This document shows, piece after piece, positions 8,363 through 16,928 of a stretch of DNA of 53,500 nt. The position numbers and the translations under genes are program-made. How positions within the stretch are numbered: position 1 is the first letter of the stretch; each line of letters opens with the position of its first letter. The stretch covers positions 143,989 to 197,488 of the forward strand of contig PMSN01000012.1 in NCBI GenBank assembly GCA_003167555.1, in the 5' to 3' direction. Source of the stretch: Spartobacteria bacterium (GTDB taxonomy: Bacteria; Verrucomicrobiota; Verrucomicrobiia; Chthoniobacterales; UBA10450). A model generated the notes under the pieces. The model ran no database searches, was not told the DNA's origin, and worked only from the letters and a program-made list of their open reading frames with translations.

Positions 8363-8997
8363 TGGTGAGTTGGGCGCGCAAGGTTAGGCGCGGACGGCGC
8401 AGCGCGCCGTCCCTACCAGTGTGGGGTGTAGTGGCTCTGGTGTTGCTCTGCGCGCAGGCGGCAACGCGTGTTTACGCGGCCGGTTCCGCTCCTGAAATTG
8501 TCGTCAGCGTTGCGGATCAGGAGCTGGCGCTGATTGCGCGCGGCAAAGTCGTGAAGCGGTTTCCTGTTTCCACCTCAAAGTTCGGCACGGGTGACGCGGT
8601 GGGAAGTTATCGCACGCCGCTGGGCGAGACATTCGTGAGCGCAAAAATAGGTGACGGCTTGCCGGCTGGCGCGGTGATAAAAAATCGGAACGCGACCGGC
8701 GAAATCGTGAAGGCGAACGCGCCGGGCCGGGATGCAATCGTCGCGCGCGTGATCTGGCTGCGCGGGATGGACGGAACGACCGCGCACACGCGCGATCGCT
8801 GCATCTACATTCACGGCACGGCGGAAGAGCAGCGCATCGGTCGCCGGGCGAGCTTCGGTTGCATCCGGATGCGCTCGAAAGATGTCATCGCGCTCTACAG
8901 CCTGGTCCACATCGGAACTCACGTGCGGATCTCTGCGAAACCGCTCCAGGATTTTCTCCCGCCCGAAGAACCGAGCCTTCTCGCCCGCGCGGATTAA
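8362..8997 (+). CDS. L,D-transpeptidase family (YkuD) protein
   Basis: A 211-aa exported protein: an N-terminal membrane or signal segment (about residues 15-38), then a YkuD catalytic domain. The signature is 'HGTAEEQRIGRRASFGCIRM': a His 16 residues before the nucleophile Cys, and the GCIR block. The residue before Gly-Cys is Phe rather than the usual His of SHGC, a variant seen in some ErfK/YbiS-type proteins. Members cross-link peptidoglycan or attach proteins to it in the periplasm. The start is the ATG at 8362 (a GTG at 8359 is also in frame), overlapping the upstream stop as TGATG. The first 20 codons include a short GC palindrome that looks like inserted repeat sequence. Confidence 0.8.
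   Translation: MVSWARKVRRGRRSAPSLPVWGVVALVLLCAQAATRVYAAGSAPEIVVSVADQELALIARGKVVKRFPVSTSKFGTGDAVGSYRTPLGETFVSAKIGDGLPAGAVIKNRNATGEIVKANAPGRDAIVARVIWLRGMDGTTAHTRDRCIYIHGTAEEQRIGRRASFGCIRMRSKDVIALYSLVHIGTHVRISAKPLQDFLPPEEPSLLARAD
8392..8412. repeat. Short palindrome inside the L,D-transpeptidase leader
   Basis: GGACGGCGC and GCGCCGTCC are separated by three bases. The palindrome is in frame within the N-terminal codons of the L,D-transpeptidase, encoding a basic stretch before the membrane segment. It resembles the cores of the other intergenic palindromes in this window, but is short enough to be coincidental in GC-rich DNA. Confidence 0.4.
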
Positions 8998-9025
8998 TTC
9001 TGGAGCAGCGCCGCTGACGGCCGAA

Positions 9026-9712
9026 TCAGCGGTCGTTATTCGACGCCCGATGAGGGGCACGACCGCGGTCGGGTTCCCTGACACAACGATTGGCGAGAAC
9101 GCCAAGAGCTGCGCCGAGGATGGGCGCGATGAGATAAATCCACAGGCTGGTCAGCTTGAGCGAGACGAGGGCGGGGGCGAGCGAGCGGGCCGGATTCATG
9201 GACGCGCCGGTGATCGGACCGGCGAAGAGCGCTTCCAATCCGATGACGGCGCCGACCGCGATGCCGGCGGTAATTCCTTTTTCGGAGGCGCCGGTGGACA
9301 CGCCCAGGATCACGAACATCAGAATCGCAGTCAGTATTATTTCCAAGGCAAAAGATTGAAGCGCCGGACCCGCCGGCGTGGTGCTGCCGAGCGTGGCGTG
9401 GGCCGGGAAAAGCAATCGCAACAACAAACTCGCGGCGATCGCCCCGCTGCATTGGCTCACAACGTACGGCAGCACCTCCACCGCAGGCATCCGCCGTGCG
9501 GCGAAAAATCCGAGCGTGACGGCGGGATTAAGATGCGCGCCGGAAATGTCGCCGAGAGTGTAGATCATCGCGAGAACGATGAGGCCAAACGTGAGCGCGA
9601 CGCCGACGTGCGAGACGCCGCCGCCACTCACATCGTTGATGACAATCGCGCCCGTCCCGGCGAAGACCAGCGCGAACGTGCCGAGGAATTCGGCGACCAG
9701 TTTCTTCATCAT
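9026..9712 (-). CDS. MIP-family aquaglyceroporin (AqpS/AqpZ-like)
   Basis: A 228-aa six-helix channel with both half-helix NPA motifs (SGAHLNPAVT and GASMNPARSL). The open frame runs back to 10099, but the first 129 codons are an Arg-rich shadow of arsC. The real start is the ATG at 9712 ('[13 protein letters not shown]'), which overlaps the arsC stop (TGATG) and implies translational coupling. In some bacteria an aquaglyceroporin gene next to arsC (the AqpS type) lets arsenite leave the cell after arsenate reduction. The same role is likely here because no ArsB or Acr3 pump is encoded nearby. A general water or glycerol channel is the alternative. Confidence 0.85.
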   Translation of the reverse strand: MMKKLVAEFLGTFALVFAGTGAIVINDVSGGGVSHVGVALTFGLIVLAMIYTLGDISGAHLNPAVTLGFFAARRMPAVEVLPYVVSQCSGAIAASLLLRLLFPAHATLGSTTPAGPALQSFALEIILTAILMFVILGVSTGASEKGITAGIAVGAVIGLEALFAGPITGASMNPARSLAPALVSLKLTSLWIYLIAPILGAALGVLANRCVREPDRGRAPHRASNNDR

Positions 9713-10179
9713 CAAGCCGGAACGCCGGCGCTCCGTAGACAGACTTCTTCGCACCACACTTCGATCTTCGCGCGGATTTCGTCCCTGATCTTCCGCACGC
9801 CCGCCATTTTTTCCTCGTCGGTTCCCGTCAACGCTGATGGATCGGCGAAGCCCCAATGCAAACGTTTCGTAACCCCGCCGAAGATTGGGCATTTCTCCGC
9901 GCTCGTTTCGTCGCACACGGTCACGACATGCGAAAACAGTTTGCCGGACTTGAAGACATCGAAGACGGCTCGCGTTTCTTTTTCGGAAATATCGATCCCG
10001 GCTTCCTGCATGGCTCGGACGGCGAAAGGATTCAAAGTTCCGGGCTCGAGGCCCGCGCTCTCCGCCGCGAAAAATTCGCCGCAGACGTGATTGAGCCACG
10101 CCTCCGCCATCTGGCTGCGGGCGCTGTTATGAATGCAGATGAAGAGGACGTTCGACTTCACGCGAGGATCATAATGCAC
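9712..10179 (-). CDS. arsC: Arsenate reductase (thioredoxin-type, LMW-PTP fold)
   Basis: A 155-aa cytoplasmic enzyme that reduces arsenate to arsenite. The phosphate/arsenate-binding loop 'CIHNSARSQ' (CX5R) lies near the N-terminus, and Cys in 'VVTVCDET' and further Cys residues can serve the disulfide relay. The start is a GTG at 10179, 8 bp after the pstS stop. Its own stop overlaps the aquaporin ATG. The gene order pstS-arsC-MIP places arsenate detoxification under the same promoter as a phosphate-binding protein. This makes sense because arsenate enters through phosphate uptake systems. Confidence 0.9.
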   Translation of the reverse strand: MHYDPRVKSNVLFICIHNSARSQMAEAWLNHVCGEFFAAESAGLEPGTLNPFAVRAMQEAGIDISEKETRAVFDVFKSGKLFSHVVTVCDETSAEKCPIFGGVTKRLHWGFADPSALTGTDEEKMAGVRKIRDEIRAKIEVWCEEVCLRSAGVPA

Positions 10180-10187
10180 GATCCGCT

Positions 10188-11000
10188 TTAATGAATCGGA
10201 ACGAAGCCAACATCGCCTACAATCTTCTGTCCAGCGGGACTGAGCGTGAAATCAACGAATGCCTTCACCAGGCCGGCCGGTTCGCCGTTGGTGTAATAGA
10301 AAGTCGGCCGCGCGTAGGGATAGCTTTTCTTCTGCACGCTCTCGACTGACGGAAACGCGCCGTCGATCGAGACCACTTTGATCCCTTTCGCCTTGACGTA
10401 AGCCAACCCGACGTAGCCGATGCCGTTCGCATTCTTCCCGACTTCCGCGGCGATTTGCTCGTTGCCCGCCATCTTTTGCGCGGAGGCCGCGTAATCGCGC
10501 TTCTTCATCGCGAGCTCCTTGAATTCCGAGTAGGTGCCGGAAGAGGTATTGCGCGTGTAGATCGAGATGGCGCCGCCGGAGCCACCGACCGCGCTCCAAT
10601 CGGCCACTTCGCCGGTAAAGATTTGTTCCACCTGTTTCTTCGTCAGGTTTTTGATCGGGTTCGCCGCATTCACGATGACGGCCACGCCGTCATACGCGAC
10701 GATTGTTTCTTTCAAGGTCACGCCCTTCGCGGCGGCGGCGGCGGCTTCCTCCGGCTTCGCGGGTCGGCTGGCCATGCCGATCTGCGCCGTAGAATCGATC
10801 AGCGCCGCGAAGCCGGTGGTGGAACCTTCCGCGGCGATATCGAAGGTGGCATCTGGTGTTTGCGTTTTGAATTGCTCGGCCAGTTGCGGGACCAGCTTCG
10901 CGCCGAGCGTGTCCGAACCTTTGATGACGAGACGCTCCGCCTGTGCTGCGGTGGAGGCGAGGCCGACGGCGGCGACAAGAGCGACGAGTGTTGTTTTCAT
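10188..11000 (-). CDS. pstS: Phosphate ABC transporter substrate-binding protein PstS (copy 2)
   Basis: A 270-aa periplasmic phosphate-binding protein, a close paralogue of the copy at 5343-6155 with the same GSDT, '[10 protein letters not shown]' and '[12 protein letters not shown]' ligand loops. The frame opens at 11069. The ATG at 11000 is preferred because it gives a proper signal peptide ([21 protein letters not shown]). No clear Shine-Dalgarno was found. It leads a three-gene minus-strand operon with arsC and the aquaglyceroporin, and has a Pho box array 48-80 bp upstream. The two PstS copies may differ in affinity or in phosphate/arsenate discrimination. The sequence does not settle this. 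Confidence 0.92.
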   Translation of the reverse strand: MKTTLVALVAAVGLASTAAQAERLVIKGSDTLGAKLVPQLAEQFKTQTPDATFDIAAEGSTTGFAALIDSTAQIGMASRPAKPEEAAAAAAKGVTLKETIVAYDGVAVIVNAANPIKNLTKKQVEQIFTGEVADWSAVGGSGGAISIYTRNTSSGTYSEFKELAMKKRDYAASAQKMAGNEQIAAEVGKNANGIGYVGLAYVKAKGIKVVSIDGAFPSVESVQKKSYPYARPTFYYTNGEPAGLVKAFVDFTLSPAGQKIVGDVGFVPIH

Positions 11001-11047
11001 AGGAGATGTATTTCGATTGGTTTCCTTTTGTCTCTCATCTCTCACAT

Positions 11048-11080
11048 TTCGGCGGCGGCCAAGTAACAATCAGGTGACGA
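11048..11080 (-). promoter_or_regulatory. Candidate Pho box array upstream of pstS-arsC-MIP
   Basis: Read on the minus strand, three 11-bp units follow each other: TCGTCACCTGA, TTGTTACTTGG and CCGCCGCCGAA. The block TTGTTACTTGGCCGCC nearly repeats the porin Pho box. The first two units fit the PhoB pattern well; the third is weak. Confidence 0.6.
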
Positions 11081-11109
11081 ATTACGCACCGGTCGCACGC
11101 CGGCTGGCG

Positions 11110-11131
11110 CCGCCATCGAATTGTCACACAA
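11110..11131 (+). promoter_or_regulatory. Candidate Pho box upstream of CYTH-CHAD
   Basis: Units CCGCCATCGAA and TTGTCACACAA lie 86 bp before the CYTH start. The second unit is the same TGTCACACAA seen at other sites in the cluster. The next 11 bases do not fit, so this is the weakest of the five sites. It shares the divergent intergenic region with the pstS-arsC box. Confidence 0.45.
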
Positions 11132-11217
11132 AAGATTTTGACGGGTCCCGATGGTGAAACGAAACAGAAGAAGTCCCGGCAATGTTTTTTCCGTTCACGA
11201 AAATAAAGTTGGCGGAT

Positions 11218-11694
11218 ATGAGAACGACGAAGAAGCCGTCTCTACGTGAGATCGAAAGAAAATTTCTCCTGAAGCGGTTTCCGCCGGGCCTCCAGAAATT
11301 TCCGCACGATACCATCGAACAGGGCTATCTCGCGGTGGGGCGCGGCGGCTTGCAGGTTCGTCTGCGCAAGAAAGGTTCGGTCCGCTCGCTCACCTACAAG
11401 GAGGGCACGAAAGGCGAACGGGAAGAGCGCGAGATTCGGTTGAGCCTCGAGCAATTCAACGCGCTCTGGCCCGCCACAGTAGGCCGGAGATTGATGAAGG
11501 TGCGGTACGACGTGCCGTGGAAAACTTACACCATCGAGATCGATGTTTATCGCGGCCGGCACGACGGCCTCGTCGTGGCGGAGGTCGAATTCAAAAACCA
11601 AAGAAGCTGCAAGGCTTTCGAGGCGCCGGACTGGATCGGCCGCGATGTGACCGGGAACCCGAAGTACAGCAACGTCGCGCTCGCGCACAAGTAA
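11218..11694 (+). CDS. CYTH-domain protein (triphosphate tunnel enzyme family)
   Basis: A protein of about 158 aa with the hallmark ExExK strand 'EIERKFLL' near its start and alternating charged beta-strands ('LQVRLRKKG', 'REEREIRL', 'EIDVYRGRHDGL', 'AEVEFKN') typical of the triphosphate tunnel fold. CYTH enzymes hydrolyse or act on tripolyphosphate, thiamine triphosphate or polyphosphate. The frame opens at 11182, but I favour the ATG at 11218 because it starts close to the ExExK motif; neither start has a strong Shine-Dalgarno. It is followed after 12 bp by a CHAD-domain gene and preceded by a Pho box. A CYTH protein with a separate CHAD partner points to polyphosphate metabolism. Confidence 0.85.
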   Translation: MRTTKKPSLREIERKFLLKRFPPGLQKFPHDTIEQGYLAVGRGGLQVRLRKKGSVRSLTYKEGTKGEREEREIRLSLEQFNALWPATVGRRLMKVRYDVPWKTYTIEIDVYRGRHDGLVVAEVEFKNQRSCKAFEAPDWIGRDVTGNPKYSNVALAHK

Positions 11695-11706
11695 GCGCCG
11701 GAGACA

Positions 11707-12633
11707 ATGAGTTACAAGTTACGACAGGAAGAAACGCTCGGTGACGGTATTCGTCGCATCGTCTGCAAAGAGATCGAAGACGCGATCAGTGCCGGCAAGG
11801 CGGAACAGAACGGCAAAGGCTCGCCCGTTCATGAAACGCGGAAACATTTGAAGAAGGCGCGGGCCGCGTTGCGTCTTGTTTCGGGCGAGATCGACCGGGA
11901 TGTTTGGAAACGCGAAGACCGCTGTCTGGCGAAAGTGGGTCAGCTCATTTCGGAAGTCCGCGATGCCGAAGTGCGACTCGAGACGGTGCGGCAACTGCGT
12001 GAATTTGCGCGCGGAAAAAAACGCAGCTTTCAAGAGACGGAAGAACTTCTCGCCTTCGAGCTCGACAGTTTTCTGGCGGCGTTTTCCGAATGGCCCCAGG
12101 AGGCGGAAGAAAGATTGAGCCAGACGCTCGATCGCTTCCGGGAGTGGCCTTTGGACGATCTCAGCTGCAAACGGCTGCGGGAAAACGTGCAGAAAACCTA
12201 CAAGCGCGGACGCAGAGCCCTGAAGACGGCGATCAAGAAAACGAGAACGAAAAGACTGCACACGTTTCGCAAGCGGGCCAAAGAGCTGTGGTATCAATTG
12301 CGAATTTTGTGTCCGCTGGCGCCCGCGGTTTTCAGGGAACTGAATGACGAATTGCGAACGGTCGGAGACTACCTCGGCCAGGTCCACGATCTTGCTTTTG
12401 TCGCGCAGCGGCTCTCTTCGATCGGACCCGCGCGGAAGCAAGGCGATCGCATTCTCAAGGGTTTGATCGATTCCAGGGAAACGGAGCTCGAGGACACTGC
12501 GCTCGCGCTCGGCGAACGATTTTACGCCGAGCGCCCGCGGGAATTCGCCCGGCGCGTTTCCAAATATTTTTCCGAATGGGAAACGGCGAAGGTGCGTTGT
12601 GCGCCGGCCAGCCAGCCAGCGGTGCGCTCTTGA
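11707..12633 (+). CDS. CHAD-domain protein (polyphosphate-associated)
   Basis: A 308-aa, all-helical, basic protein. The conserved CHAD signatures are 'HETRKHLKKARAALRL' near residue 39 and 'HTFRKRAKELWYQLR' around residue 185. Conserved His, Arg and Lys on the inner helices of this family bind inorganic polyphosphate. It lies 12 bp downstream of the CYTH gene in the same direction. In many bacteria CYTH and CHAD are fused in one chain; here they are two proteins. It probably binds or organises polyphosphate granules in the cytoplasm. It converges with phoU (20 bp between stop codons). Confidence 0.85.
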   Translation: MSYKLRQEETLGDGIRRIVCKEIEDAISAGKAEQNGKGSPVHETRKHLKKARAALRLVSGEIDRDVWKREDRCLAKVGQLISEVRDAEVRLETVRQLREFARGKKRSFQETEELLAFELDSFLAAFSEWPQEAEERLSQTLDRFREWPLDDLSCKRLRENVQKTYKRGRRALKTAIKKTRTKRLHTFRKRAKELWYQLRILCPLAPAVFRELNDELRTVGDYLGQVHDLAFVAQRLSSIGPARKQGDRILKGLIDSRETELEDTALALGERFYAERPREFARRVSKYFSEWETAKVRCAPASQPAVRS

Positions 12634-12653
12634 ATTAATCGGAGCGGCGCTCG

Positions 12654-13346
12654 CTACTCGTTCGCCACGGGGACGAGATGCTGATGCCGGATGTCCTCGG
12701 CCGCCGCGGCGTAAACGGCGTCTTCCGCCATGTTCGTGGCGTGATCGCCGACGCGTTCGAGACAGCGAGAAACAAAAATTAAATTCAGATAGCCGCGCAG
12801 TTGTTCCGGATCTTCCGCCATCCGCTCGATCAGCCGGCGGCTGGCCGAGCTATTCATCTCGTCCAAAGCCTGGTCCCGGGGAACGACCGCGCGCGCGAGC
12901 TGGACGTCCTCGCGTACATAGGCATCGATGGCGTCCCGAAACATCGCCATCGCGTGCGTGTACATCGGCGTAATTAATTCCGTTTCGGGCAACGGCGGAT
13001 GTTGATTCAATTTGCGGGCGCGCCGGGCGATGTTTGTTCCTTGATCGGCCATCCGCTCGAGGTTCGACGATAGTTTCATCGCGGAAACGACGCGGCGCAG
13101 ATCGGACGCGACCGGTTGGAACCGCAGAAGCAGATCGATGCCGTCCTTGTCGACTTGCTTTTCCAATTGATCGATTTCCTCGTCGTCGGCGATCGCGATT
13201 GCGCAGAGCTCGTCGTCGCGTTGCCGCAAGCCCGTGATCGCGCGGTCGAGGCTGCGCTCTGTCAGGCTCGACATCATGAGGACGTTGTTGCGCAGAGAAG
13301 TGAGCGCCTCGTCGAAAGTTCCGAGGATATGTTTGGGTGCGATCAT
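12654..13346 (-). CDS. phoU: Phosphate transport system regulator PhoU
   Basis: A 230-aa cytoplasmic helical protein made of two PhoU repeats. The metal-coordinating E/DXXXD-type segments are visible ('RMADQGTNIARRARKL' in the first half and 'RVGDHATNMAEDAVY' in the second). PhoU couples the Pst transporter to PhoR and shuts the Pho regulon off when phosphate is plentiful. It is the last gene of the minus-strand pstC-pstA-pstB-phoU group, 42 bp after pstB. The length is normal. Confidence 0.93.
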   Translation of the reverse strand: MIAPKHILGTFDEALTSLRNNVLMMSSLTERSLDRAITGLRQRDDELCAIAIADDEEIDQLEKQVDKDGIDLLLRFQPVASDLRRVVSAMKLSSNLERMADQGTNIARRARKLNQHPPLPETELITPMYTHAMAMFRDAIDAYVREDVQLARAVVPRDQALDEMNSSASRRLIERMAEDPEQLRGYLNLIFVSRCLERVGDHATNMAEDAVYAAAAEDIRHQHLVPVANE

Positions 13347-13388
13347 TAGGGACGTGAATCGTTAAATCGTTGAAGCGTTACAACGGGA

Positions 13389-14228
13389 TCAACCGAACCG
13401 GCCGGTGATGTATTCCTCCGTTTGGCGTTGGGCGGGGTTGGAAAAGATTTTCGCGGTCTGATCGAACTCGATAAGGCGGCCGAGATAGAAAAAGGCGGTG
13501 TGGTCGGAGCAGCGGCCGGCTTGCTGCATGTTGTGCGTGACGATCACGATGGTGTATTGCTCTTTCAACTGGCGGATCAGTTCTTCCACTTTCGCGGTCG
13601 CGATGGGATCTAGGGCGGAGCACGGCTCGTCCATCAGAACAATCTCGGGTTCGACCGCGAGGGCGCGCGCGATGCACAGCCGCTGCTGCTGCCCGCCGGA
13701 TAGTCCGTAGCCGCTGACGTGCAACCGGTCCTTCACTTCCTCCCAGAGCGCCGCGGAGCGCAGACTTTTTTCCACCGCTTCGTCGATGAGGGATCGCTTC
13801 GTGATTCCCGCGATGCGCAAACCGTAGGCGACGTTGTCGTAAATCGATTTCGGAAATGGATTCGATTTCTGGAAGACCATCCCGACGCGCCGCCGGAGAT
13901 CGACGACGTCCACGCCGGGCGCATTGATATCGACGCCTTCGATGCGAATCGCGCCCTGCGTGATGCGCGCGCTGTCGATGAGATCGTTCATGCGATTGAG
14001 GCAACGGAGCAACGTGGTTTTGCCGCAGCCCGACGGTCCGATGAAGGCAGTCACCGCTCGCGCGGGAATGTTCAGGTTCACGCCGTGCAAAACCTGATGG
14101 GCGCCGTAAGCGAAATCGAGCTGCTCGATCTCGATCATGGCGCGCTCGATTTCCGCTTTCGGAACTTGCTCGGGCTGGTTGACGATGGTCGGTGAGGTTG
14201 TTTCCGGCATTTCGAGGGTGGCTACCAT
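13389..14228 (-). CDS. pstB: Phosphate ABC transporter ATP-binding protein PstB
   Basis: A 279-aa ATPase of the Pst importer. Walker A is GPSGCGKTT, the signature is LSGGQQQR and Walker B is '[13 protein letters not shown]'. The open frame continues upstream to 14432 inside pstA. The ATG at 14228, protein beginning MVATLEMPE, gives the usual length and overlaps the pstA stop by 7 bases, which is normal for this operon type. The first 35 residues are a non-conserved extension before the ABC core. Confidence 0.95.
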   Translation of the reverse strand: MVATLEMPETTSPTIVNQPEQVPKAEIERAMIEIEQLDFAYGAHQVLHGVNLNIPARAVTAFIGPSGCGKTTLLRCLNRMNDLIDSARITQGAIRIEGVDINAPGVDVVDLRRRVGMVFQKSNPFPKSIYDNVAYGLRIAGITKRSLIDEAVEKSLRSAALWEEVKDRLHVSGYGLSGGQQQRLCIARALAVEPEIVLMDEPCSALDPIATAKVEELIRQLKEQYTIVIVTHNMQQAGRCSDHTAFFYLGRLIEFDQTAKIFSNPAQRQTEEYITGRFG

Positions 14229-15247
14229 GAGAGGCGACTCCTGCTGCGTTCTCGCAAGACAATCGACGTTAACGCAATCAGCATCACGAGGAAAAGAAAG
14301 ACGAACGCGCTGCCATATTGGACGCGCTCGGTGTATTCGTTCTGCGGGATTTTCGAGCTGACAACATAAATGTGATACGGCAGGGCCATGACGCCCTGGA
14401 AAAAAAAGTCGGTGAACTTCGCCACCTGCCACGGCATTTCATCTTTCATGGCGTAGGCCGCCGTGAACATGATCGGCGCCGTCTCGCCCGCGACGCGCGC
14501 GATGCCGAGGATCGATGAGGTCAGAATTCCGGGCAGCGCGTAGGGCAAAACGTTCTTGCGGATCGTCTGCCATTTGCTCGCGCCGAGCGCGAGTGAGCCC
14601 TCGCGCAAACCCTGCGGCACGGCGCGCAATGATTCCTCGCTCGCGGTGATAATCGCCGGCAACACCATCAAGCCGAGCGTGAACCAGCCGGCGATGAGCG
14701 AAACGTTCCAGCCGAAAAAGATCACGAACAATCCGAAACCGAAGAGCCCGAAAACTATCGAGGGCACGCCGGCGAGATTGAGAATGGCGATGCGCACGAG
14801 ACGAATCCAGCGGCCGTTCCGGCTGTATTCGCTCAGGTAAATCGCGCTGCTGATTCCGATGCCGAGCGCGAGCGCCATCGATCCGATCACGAGCAGCGCA
14901 GTCCCGACGATGCAGGGCCAGATGCCGCCCGCGGAATACGCCACGCTCGTCGCTTCCACGTCCACGCCGGCATGCGCGCTTTTCCATTCGCGAAACTGGC
15001 GGTCGCTCAGTGTCATCTTTTTCCCGTCGTAATCGAAAACGTAAAGCGTCTGGGGTGGCTCAGTGAGGAACGGAAGGTTGATGAAGGGCGGGGTGGAAGT
15101 GAAAACGGTGCGGCTCCCTTTGATGCCAATGTCGAGAAAGATGTAGGTCGCGCAGGCGAGGATGAAGTAGGTCGCCAGACGGAGGAGCCAGAAAATGACG
15201 CGTTCGGTTCGGCGGGTCCGGCGGGATTTGAAAGCGATGGCGATCAT
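14222..15247 (-). CDS. pstA: Phosphate ABC transporter permease PstA
   Basis: A 341-aa inner-membrane permease. TM1 is at about residues 20-42, then an unusually long periplasmic segment (about residues 43-108, '[20 protein letters not shown]'), then the five-helix permease core. The EAA-type cytoplasmic loop '[21 protein letters not shown]' contacts PstB. It overlaps the pstC stop region at its start and pstB at its end. It is longer than typical PstA (about 280-300 aa) because of the periplasmic segment. Confidence 0.93.
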   Translation of the reverse strand: MIAIAFKSRRTRRTERVIFWLLRLATYFILACATYIFLDIGIKGSRTVFTSTPPFINLPFLTEPPQTLYVFDYDGKKMTLSDRQFREWKSAHAGVDVEATSVAYSAGGIWPCIVGTALLVIGSMALALGIGISSAIYLSEYSRNGRWIRLVRIAILNLAGVPSIVFGLFGFGLFVIFFGWNVSLIAGWFTLGLMVLPAIITASEESLRAVPQGLREGSLALGASKWQTIRKNVLPYALPGILTSSILGIARVAGETAPIMFTAAYAMKDEMPWQVAKFTDFFFQGVMALPYHIYVVSSKIPQNEYTERVQYGSAFVFLFLVMLIALTSIVLRERSRSRLSW

Positions 15248-15248
15248 A

Positions 15249-16841
15249 TTATCCGATGCTCATCCGGTAACGAGCGACAAGCTTTTGTGCGAGGTAATTG
15301 ATCGCGAGCGTGATCGTGAAAAGAACAAGACCCACCATGAAGAGCGCGCGGTAATGCGTGCTCCCGCGCACCACCTCGCCCATTTCCTGCGCGATGATTC
15401 CAGTCATCGTGTGGACGGGTTGAAAAACGGCGCCCAGTCCCTGTGTGAAATCCGGAATCGCGATCCGGTTTCCCGCGCAAAGCAGGACTACCATTGTTTC
15501 GCCGATGACACGACCGAGGCCGAGCAGCACCGCCGAGACAATGCCGGATAACGAAGCGGGCACCAGGACGCGGCCGATCGTTTGGAGCCGGTTTGCGCCG
15601 AGAGCGTAGGAGGCTTCCTTGAAACCGCGCGGGACATTGCGAAGCGCGTCTTCGGCGAGCGTGAAAATCGTCGGCACTGCCATGAAGCCGAGCAGACAGC
15701 CCGCGGTGAAGATATTCAGGCGCTCGCTGATCGGGAAGAAGGAGATCCACTTCAAGAGCGACGATTGCGAAGCGGCCCGCACCGCTTGTCCGACGACTGC
15801 GATCCCAAAGAATCCCAGGACCACCGACGGGATTGCGGAAATGAATTCGATGTAGGGTTTGATCAGCCGCTTCTCGTGAGCCGACGCGATTTCGCTGACA
15901 TAGATTGCGGAAGCGATGCCGAGCGGGACGGCGAAAAACAACGCGACAATCGAAACGAGAATCGATCCGACCAGCAGAGGAATGATCCCGTACCAATCCT
16001 GCCAAAAACTCGCTGTGACCCATTCGCGGCCGAAGAGAAACGAGCTGATCGAGCGATACCACGGGATCGGCGCGTCCGGCGACCAGGTCCGTAGTTTTTC
16101 CGAAGCCGCGGGCAGGCCGGCGAGGTATTCGCGTGTCCGCGTTTTCCATTGTTCGAAAGCTTTTTGTCCGGCGGGATCCGGCAATGGCGGCGCTTCCGCG
16201 AGGAGATTGTAGAGCTTCGCGGTCATCTCCGCGCTGACAGATTCAAAATTCGCGGAGCCTTCGCGCAAGCGAGTCAGCGCCGCGGCGCGGTCGATTTCCG
16301 GGACGACGATTTTTTCTGCCGCAGTGGCGGCACCACTGCGTTCCAATTGCGAACGTTGAGCCAATAATTCGGCGCGCGCGAAGAGCTGCTCTTTCAGCTC
16401 GCTCGCCTGCTCGGTCAGGTCGGAGACAATGCCGTGCAGATTATCGGCGGTGTCGCTGAAAGCGCTGGCGAATCGATCGAAGGGCGCAAGCGCGGCGTTG
16501 ATCTCTTCGAGGGGCGCGTTTCGCTTTTGCGCCGCGCGCACTTCGCTCAGCCGGATCTCGCTCAGGTTCCGTGAGAGAGCTTCATGCCGTGACGCAACGC
16601 CGCGGATGATGTCGACGTATTCGAGGCCGGCCTGGCGATAGAGGCGAAGGTTCGAGAGATTCTGACCGAAGAATCCGAAACCTTCGCGGAAAAGAAAAAT
16701 GGTGATGAGCGCGAGGACGATGACGGCGACGAGCGCGTTGCCGCCAAAGAACGCTTTGATGCCTTGTTCGACGACCGCCTGCGCCCGGCGCGATTTTGTT
16801 CGCGGCGGAATGAGAATGCGGGAATCAGCGATGCCTTCCAT
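15249..16841 (-). CDS. pstC: Phosphate ABC transporter permease PstC with long periplasmic insert
   Basis: A 530-aa permease, against about 300-320 aa in the family. TM1 is at residues 36-54. About 220 residues of mostly helical, charged sequence follow (about 60-280, with coiled-coil-like heptads in '[19 protein letters not shown]'). The standard permease core begins at about 285 and contains the EAA loop '[20 protein letters not shown]'. The insert should lie in the periplasm, where PstS docks. PstA in the same operon also has an extended first loop. The gene is first in pstC-pstA-pstB-phoU and has a Pho box 46-67 bp upstream. Confidence 0.93.
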   Translation of the reverse strand: MEGIADSRILIPPRTKSRRAQAVVEQGIKAFFGGNALVAVIVLALITIFLFREGFGFFGQNLSNLRLYRQAGLEYVDIIRGVASRHEALSRNLSEIRLSEVRAAQKRNAPLEEINAALAPFDRFASAFSDTADNLHGIVSDLTEQASELKEQLFARAELLAQRSQLERSGAATAAEKIVVPEIDRAAALTRLREGSANFESVSAEMTAKLYNLLAEAPPLPDPAGQKAFEQWKTRTREYLAGLPAASEKLRTWSPDAPIPWYRSISSFLFGREWVTASFWQDWYGIIPLLVGSILVSIVALFFAVPLGIASAIYVSEIASAHEKRLIKPYIEFISAIPSVVLGFFGIAVVGQAVRAASQSSLLKWISFFPISERLNIFTAGCLLGFMAVPTIFTLAEDALRNVPRGFKEASYALGANRLQTIGRVLVPASLSGIVSAVLLGLGRVIGETMVVLLCAGNRIAIPDFTQGLGAVFQPVHTMTGIIAQEMGEVVRGSTHYRALFMVGLVLFTITLAINYLAQKLVARYRMSIG

Positions 16842-16886
16842 ACGAAGGGAATAATCGCGGAAGCGTCAGTCTTTCGGCAATTTGTT

Positions 16887-16908
16887 TAGTGTTACGTTTG
16901 TGTGACGC
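16887..16908 (-). promoter_or_regulatory. Candidate Pho box upstream of pstC
   Basis: On the minus strand two adjacent 11-bp units, GCGTCACACAA and ACGTAACACTA, match the PhoB direct-repeat layout. They closely resemble the site before the metallophosphoesterase operon. This is the cleanest of the five sites. A family A repeat element starts about 20 bp further upstream. Confidence 0.7.
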
Positions 16909-16928
16909 GCGTGGCGGCGATTCTTTTT

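Noticed and set aside
9713-10099. N-terminal extension of the aquaporin frame
   Set aside because: It is Arg-rich shadow sequence over arsC; the MIP fold begins at the ATG overlapping the arsC stop.
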